From: Costus lasius
Taxonomy: Eukaryota; Streptophyta; Magnoliopsida; Zingiberales; Costaceae
NCBI GenBank assembly: GCA_027563935.2
Contig: CM050450.1
Location: 5,377,957-5,441,956 of the forward strand
DNA length: 64,000 bases
Direction of reading: 5' to 3'
Shown: in pieces, positions 58,201 through 64,000 of the stretch
Layout: the number at the start of each line of letters is the position of its first letter
Position numbering within the stretch: position 1 is the first letter of the stretch
Program-made: the position numbers and the translations under genes
Notes under the pieces: generated by a model
What the model was told of the DNA's origin: nothing
What the model saw: the letters and a program-made list of their open reading frames with translations, nothing else
The model's database searches: none

Positions 58201-59662
58201 CCTGGAGAACAATATTTACTACTAAGAATGCATTATAAGATCCAAGAAGACTTTTTTTCTTCAAAGAAGGATCCTGAAAATTGCAATTACCTCTGCATCC
58301 AGTATAAAAGTAGAAGTTTCAGCTTTACATGAATCTCTAATAGTATTTATTAAATCTGGGAATCTTGATGTTGTATCCTTCATTTGCCGTGAAAAAACTC
58401 TAATAGATCCATCTGATAATCTGTGAATTTGGGCTCTTTGACCATCATATCTGTCATTAATAACTAGTCGACTTGAAGTTTTTCAAATTAATAAGGATGA
58501 TAAAGTACAACTGAATTCCACTAAAACAATCTGTTATTCAAATAGAAAATAAAGATACAACCGAGCAGATCTTTGGTAAGGTCAGAACAGCATTTCATAT
58601 TTGAACAGAGCAATACTCATCACAGTGATCCTTGCCGACAGGAGTGCCCTTCAAACCGGTTACTTGTTACAATATAAGGTTAACTATAGTACCATCAGGC
58701 AGATAAAAGGGAAATGTTTTGTGTGCAGTCTTGTAGGCATCATGCTTAATAAATGATTTACAAAGCAAATACTCTGTCCACACAAAAAAGCAATGGCAAG
58801 TTGCACCATGCCATATAGTTCAGTGCCTGTAAGTGTCATTGTCATGCTCTAGTGTAGAGAATGATTAATCTTCCTGGTAAGAGGATTTCCGTGAGCTAAC
58901 ATCCCAAAACATCTATTATAAAGTTAAATCAAACTACACAGACATTCTAACATCAGTCATTTTGTAACATAGGATCATGGTGGTAATCCAAACTAGAAAA
59001 AGAAAAGTTTGGTTAATATTGTGTCAATAACTTGAAATAATAATATATCAGCCATAATACCGCAACCTAAGTTTATAATGTTGGAATAAGTTTGGCATAA
59101 AAACTGTCATCCTGAGCCCCTGTTTAATATTTTACTTATTTTCTTATACTTAAAGGCATGAGCAGTCCAATACTTTCATCAAATCCTCAATCTCAATCTA
59201 TTGCACAAATAGTCAAAAGTGTGCCTTGAAAGGAATACAAGTGTTCCATCATCTGAATCCTTGCACCTACTTTCAGCATTTGCCATGTTATTGGAAAGAC
59301 TACAATGTCAACAAATTTTACACTATACACAGGTGTTTTCATGTACAAATTCTAATAGAACATATAACGTGCTTCTGGAAACACTGAAGTACAATAAAAT
59401 AAAGGCATAGTGGCATACTTATATTCACAAGTGAAAGCTCTACCCTCAAACAATTTCATCACTTCGGTAACTCCATTCGTAATTCTGCCAAGTAGCACAT
59501 AACCATAAAGATAGATGTCAAGAAAAGTGAAAATTTGAAAATGAAAAAGGAGAAAACAGATAACCTGGCAAGCATAGGTGGAATAGGTGTGCCAGGAACC
59601 ATTTCAAGGGACGCAGCACAAAATTCTATACCTTTGCTCAAAAGAGAGGGAATAAGTAAATC
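55250..59662 (-). CDS. LIG6: DNA ligase 6, catalytic part (5' exons not found)
   Basis: LIG6 is the plant-specific ATP-dependent ligase that combines an N-terminal beta-CASP/SNM1-like region with a ligase core. It acts in DNA repair and seed longevity. Twelve minus-strand exons: 59662-59565, 59484-59419, 58450-58291, 58201-58094, 57000-56951, 56854-56820, 56700-56639, 56411-56250, 56150-56062, 55951-55852, 55656-55539 and 55440-55250. The phases agree at every junction and give 412 C-terminal residues. Motif I is CEYKYDGQR, with the adenylated lysine codon split by an intron (59419/58450). Motif III is VFVFDIMLCNGERL, motif IV CEGIMVKTLD, motif V AWLKVKRDY. The LIG6-type signature PIGAWHGNGRKAGWYSPFLM and the OB-fold end VWEIRGADLTISPVHHAA follow. 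The tail ends SQTRKIEVFKEH. The sequence is closer to LIG6 than to LIG1, which lacks the WHGNGRKAGWYS wording. The first identified exon starts in phase 0, so more exons lie upstream, probably off the right edge. Confidence 0.92.
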
Positions 59663-61003
59663 CTGTTTAACAGGCAAATACATTGATTCAGTGACCACTA
59701 TTGTTAAAAATCTTAAGCTAGTAAGAAATGACTCGGTTGGTATATTAATGATCCAATCTACAATCTCTCATGTGCAAGACGGATTAGGCTTGATGCTGGA
59801 ACAAAAAAGAAGAGAACAAAACATAGCCTGGGCTAATTGGAATTTCATGGAGATTGATTCAAAATAACAATGGAAGGAAGCATTAAAGAATTAATCAATA
59901 TGCTTTTCGAGAAATTGAGCGTCCCTGTAGAAAAGATTAAGAGCACCCAATACGTTACTCGTAATCTCTCTAAGCTTTTTGAATCAAGGTTTAAAATATC
60001 CATACTTGGTTTATGGCACTAAGCCCAACACATAATAGTTAGAGCATAAACTAGTGCAATAACCACCTATATAGTGAATTATGCTACCAATTTCATAATT
60101 ATAATATTTTTAAAATATAATATAGTATATTCTGCGTTAATACACTCAATATATACCAGTTGAAATATGACAAACACCAATGCAAGCCACCACCTATTAC
60201 ATTGGCTAGGGTCGGGTAGTTTAAATTGTGGTTTAAACAGATACAAAAATATTACACCTAATCTGTCTGTAAGAGATTGAGACCATTTATATTTGTGTCA
60301 TTAGTCATTACCGGTTTGATTACATCAATGGTTATTGTAGTTTGTCATTCTATTGTTGAATGTATAGTGATGGTGTCATTATTGTGGATTATTGAATAGA
60401 TTGGTATCTTCTAAGAGGGATTTCTAAAATGCATTCATGTAAAAAATAGTCATGGATGTTTGAATTGGTCACCTATCTAACCGAGTCAACCAATGCTGCT
60501 TTAGTTGGTTATATACAATTGAACGTGTGGAGCTTGGAGTGAAATGAAACATCATTTAAAATTAGGTAAGATGTGACTAACATTTAGCATTTTATGTGCC
60601 CATTTCTATTAGTCAAATACATGTAGGAACACCAAGGGGAGGGGGTGTTGACATTAGAAAGATCATTGTGCCAGCCGGGTTGAAAGAGAGGTTTTGCTGG
60701 AGATCACATGTAACCAAAATCACAACACAAAAGAATTGTAGATTTAATCATGCCTAGGTAAGCATCAATTGTAATGATGTAGTTTTAGATGTGCAACTAT
60801 TGTTGGTCGAAAAGATTACTTTGATTACACCATGTTTTTGTTTTGTTGACTGTTTGTTGAGCTTGAGTAGTTGTGCTTGAAAAGATTACATTAATCTTAT
60901 TTTTCTATTAAAGAAAAAAATCAATAAATTAATTTTTTAAAAAATTATATGAGGAATTGAACTACTTATATTGGCAAGGTTGCTCGGAGTAAACGTGTTC
61001 TTT
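59663..61003. other. Intron or upstream DNA of the ligase gene
   Basis: No coding exon recognised. A polypurine run followed by TGTTGACATT at 60631-60655 looks like the PPT/LTR junction of a degraded retroelement. The preceding DNA (60290-60620) is repeated at 63395-63670. Confidence 0.45.
60290..60620. repeat. Diverged direct repeat, copy A
   Basis: Shares with copy B (63395-63670) the words ttattgtggat(t/c)attgaa, ggatgttt(g/a), and the stretch around gaaatgaa and aaaatta/caagta(g)gatgtg. Substitutions and indels are many. Followed by a polypurine run and TGTTGACATT at 60646, as at the end of a retrotransposon interior. Confidence 0.45.
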
Positions 61004-61011
61004 GTTCGAAG

Positions 61012-61399
61012 CAGTGTTGTTAAATAGCCACAATAGCGGCGCTATAGTGTTTTTTCAAGCAGTTTTTCACCAATCCACTATAAAACGCTATAATGCTATA
61101 GCATTGCTATAGCGGATAGGACTACATTATTATGTTTTTAAGTTTGAAAAATTAAAATTATGACTTGAATTAAGTTAGTAATATATTATTTTTCTTTATA
61201 TAATTTGTTTTATTTTTATGTAGCTTAATTTATTAGATATATAATATATATTTCAAATATTATACTTAAATTTTATGTATATAATATATATTTCAAACGC
61301 TACGTGACTTTCGTTATTTGCCTGCAACGCAATCCCCTATATCATATTGCGGATTTTTAGCTTTCCGCTATTTTTCGTGATCTGCTATTGATAACACTG
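61012..61399. mobile_element. Complete hAT-type MITE
   Basis: A 388-bp element with ends CAGTGTTGTTAAATAGC and, as complement, CAGTGTTATCAATAGC. It is flanked by GTTCGAAG (61004-61011) and GTTCAAAC (61400-61407), an 8-bp target duplication with two mismatches, typical of hAT. The ends are rich in GCTATAG palindromes and the core is AT-rich. It is the intact relative of the tandem segments at 10814-11675. No coding capacity. Confidence 0.8.
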
Positions 61400-61859
61400 G
61401 TTCAAACTAATTGTTTATCCTGATTCTAACTTAGGTTTTTCATGTGTTTTTGTTTTGCTAGATCCTGAGGTTTGAATAGGATACTAAAGTAGTGTTCATC
61501 TTTCAAACAACTAGGTTATATGTCTCTTCAAGTCCCAACAATCTTCCATAATGTGTACCATAGGTGGTGATGGAACTAACAATACAAGTGCATGTCTCTA
61601 GCTAGGATTGGTCCCCCAATAGCTTATGGAGTTAGGAGTCAAGAAGTGGTAATCGTAAGGCTAGTTTAACTAGGAAATAATAGATTTTAAGAACCTAGAG
61701 ATTGGTCAACTTCTAAAGTTTGACTTTTTTAGGAATTTTCTTCTTGAAATTTTTTTACCTTTAGTATAACCTCAACTGAGAGCACAAATAAGCTTTTTTG
61801 AGTAAATTGGATCATTTTGATGATGTATCATAACTTGATGAAATTACATACCAAGAGAA

Positions 61860-62060
61860 ACCAGTGTTTAAGGAACCGATTCGGTAGTCTGGCGAGGGAC
61901 CAACACCGGAGCAAGCATCGGAGCAAGCATCGGAGCATGGAAACAGAGGACGGTGGCGTGGAAGCAAGCTGGAAGGCGGCAGCGGACACAGCGAAATCTC
62001 ACCCGCTTTGCGGGAACCGGTACGTACCGGTCTGCCAGACCGAGTTTTTGAACCATGAGA
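61860..62060. repeat. GC-rich copy of the AAGGTTTAAA / GGTACCG family
   Basis: It starts agtgtttaaggaaccgattc and ends ccgagtttttgaaccatgag. The interior is GC-rich, with gcatcggagcaag repeated three times and accggtacgtaccggt as a palindrome. Confidence 0.5.
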
Positions 62061-62486
62061 GAAACTTATTGGTGGCTTACACTTTGTCTCATGAGTAGAA
62101 AAGTTACATATTGTGCAAGAGTCCTCCTCTCCCCTATCTAATGAATTGTGAACATTTTAACAAACCATTTTACTAACAAACGAGTGGCTCATGAGTCATG
62201 AACAAGTTGCTCAAAGCTTATAATAGATCCTTCCTTAGTCTAGTGAACGATCTTTAAGAAATTTCTTTAAGTGTTAAGGAAAATGCTCAATACATTACGA
62301 CATCATAAGTGCAAAATAAGACCATCTACACTCAACAAGCATCAAGACATTCATCAGGGTCATGTTTTTAGAGGCTTCTTTGTTGACATCTTATACTTCT
62401 ATAATAGTTATTTGTCTTTATCTTAGAATTGGATGTAGATTTGAGATTGGTTATCCCATAAAGACAAGATTCAATTTGCCTTGTTG

Positions 62487-62703
62487 TAAGCAAGGTTCTA
62501 AAATTTGGTCCAAGTCATAGCACTAGTTCAAGCTCGGACCAGTACCATATCGGACAGAAGGAAGAAGGTGATGGAGTAGCGATGAAGACGAAGAGGAGGA
62601 AGGAGAAGGAGGAGAGTACCAGGCTCTCGTGCGTCCTTCACTACCTTCCGCCACTTGAGCATTCGCAGCTCACCCGTCCAACCGGTTCCTTGAACCTTAG
62701 TTG
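62487..62703. repeat. Copy of the AAGGTTTAAA / GGTACCG family
   Basis: It starts agcaaggttctaaaatttgg and ends ccggttccttgaaccttag, inverted ends of the family. A purine-rich middle (gaagaggaggaaggagaagg) lies between. Confidence 0.55.
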
Positions 62704-63394
62704 TAAGTGATGTTAAGCTAAGGAACCTAGTGCCTAGTTAAGTCTACTTCAAAGTTTGACTCTTTCCTACTAGATGTTCACTACTTCTAAAGCTATGTTG
62801 AATTAGAGTGGTCAAACGAACTTGATCTTGTAACTCCATCAAAATTGATCTAAACTAATGGATTACTCTTTAAAAGCACATGGGTATTACTAATTCCTCT
62901 CAACAATTGAGCCAAAAGGTGTGAAGTGTTTCAAGGAACACAACCATGTCTCTCAAAGGGAGTAGGCAAGAGATATATCTGCAGATCTACCTCCGCTGCA
63001 TAATCCTCCACTACATAGTAGACTTAGGGTGATCACCCATTATCGGAGGCAAAGCTTGAAGAGTCTCCAATAGGAATTCTCTATCTCAAAAGGTGGCGTT
63101 GATTAAGTGGATTCATGACCTTCTAATACCGAAGGTTAAGAATAATATTTAACCATATAAATCCGAAGCTTCTTTAGGTAGGGTGAATTGTTCTCTATCG
63201 TATATATGCTTTCTAAGAAAAAGTTGAGCTTCCCAAGAAAAAAAAGCACTTTCTACTTATTCTCCTTTTGATGCTTTAATCAAAGTATGTTTGAAAGAAT
63301 TGAAGGTGAATACTGCGAATGAAGTATTACCACACCATTTTTTTCACACATATTGGACAAGTTATACCCAAGCCATTAGTTGTTACTAGTTTAA
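62704..63394. other. Unassigned repeat-like DNA at the right side
   Basis: No gene recognised; short frames only. It lies between the two copies of the diverged direct repeat and could be interior DNA of an old retroelement. Confidence 0.35.
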
Positions 63395-63670
63395 TTGATT
63401 AAAACAAATGTCATTAGTTGGCTATCATTTTGTGATAGTCATTAATAAGCATTGGATGTCTATTTACGTCGTTATTATTGTGGATCATTGAAGGCTCACC
63501 AAGTGAAGATAGTTGGGGATGTTTAGATCAATCACATATGTTGAATTGAATCAATTGAAGTTGCTTTACCCAGTTACATCTGGTGCATGGTGGATGAATT
63601 GAAATGAATCGGATTGTCCAAAATCAAGTAGGATGTGGATAATAGCTAAGGTCTTGCGCATTAATGCCTA
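63395..63670. repeat. Diverged direct repeat, copy B
   Basis: Partner of copy A at 60290-60620, about 3.1 kb away and in the same orientation. See copy A for the shared words. It may be a second insertion of the same element or a duplicated segment. Confidence 0.45.
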
Positions 63671-64000
63671 CTAGTGATCACTAAACCTAACAACTTAAGT
63701 TGGTAGGTAAGGATCAATTTAAAATTTTATTATATCATAAACCAGTCTAAATCCAACATATGATTGATGCAGATATGAAGTTAAGAGGACATCCGCCTCT
63801 TGTTTTCTTTTTTCACAAAAAATATTCTAAGATGCTGCCCTTAAATAACAATTATAGATAACGGACCCTAATTTGAAGGAAGAATCTTAATCACTTACTA
63901 GATGAAGCCTATCTTGAAGCCCTGGAGATATACTTACAAAAGGTAGTTCCCACATGATACATGCATTATCCGAGAGAAATAACTATTGGGCAGAACATTT

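Noticed and set aside
63895..63945. Possible upstream exon of the DNA ligase gene (good donor GTAAGT on the minus strand)
   Set aside because: None of the three frames gives a clear ligase DNA-binding-domain match, so it was left unannotated.
1..64000. CRISPR arrays, prokaryotic operons, tRNA or rRNA genes, integrated viral genes
   Set aside because: No spaced identical repeats, tRNA A/B-box pairs, rRNA words or viral coding motifs were seen; the repeats found are plant transposons and minisatellites.

Overview
This is plant nuclear DNA. The genes carry many GT-AG introns, the intergenic DNA is AT-rich and full of small transposon derivatives, and every recognised protein belongs to a land-plant family. 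Moderate GC in the coding parts, long introns and GC-rich single-exon or few-exon genes beside AT-rich ones suggest a non-grass monocot, perhaps a palm; that placement is a low-confidence inference. I found no sign of bacterial, organellar or viral genes.

Layout, left to right. Positions 832-14844 (minus): the first eight coding exons of an OSCA1/CSC1-type osmosensing calcium channel. Its 3' part lies off the left edge, and its 5' leader and promoter probably extend to about 16.7 kb. Its introns hold a Tourist-like MITE, a 126-bp tandem duplication, a 431-bp tandem duplication of a hAT-like element, and a Copia-type LTR with its primer-binding site. At 16.96-18.20 kb two Mutator-type elements sit side by side: a 414-bp foldback MITE and a 765-bp Pack-MULE carrying a WSD1-type acyltransferase fragment. 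Both have perfect 9-bp target duplications. Positions 21933-24847 (minus): a complete six-exon CGI121/TPRKB subunit of the KEOPS complex. From 25.2 to 31.1 kb is a decayed mobile element with a 2.1-kb inverted repeat, a remnant of a DUF1985-like/Ulp1-like gene, and three minisatellites with one shared core. Positions 33606-35851 (minus): a pseudogene of actin-related protein 7.

Positions 38060-41761 (plus): a complete five-exon DUF810/MUN-type (PATROL1-like) protein. Positions 42637-47074 (plus): a seven-exon C3HC zinc-finger protein of the NIPA/ILP1 type. Positions 48241-48711 (minus): an intronless oleosin. Positions 49554-52245 (minus): the histone chaperone ASF1. Positions 55250-59662 (minus): the catalytic half of DNA ligase 6. 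The stretch from 59.7 to 64 kb holds repeats only.

The genes do not form a pathway. They are an ordinary plant gene neighbourhood: tRNA modification (CGI121), chromatin (ASF1, ARP7 pseudogene), DNA repair (LIG6), membrane traffic, a nuclear zinc-finger protein, oil-body structure and mechanosensing. Exon junctions were worked out by hand from splice signals, reading phase and family similarity; each reconstructed CDS keeps its frame across all junctions. The novelty is in the mobile-element structures rather than in a new gene system.
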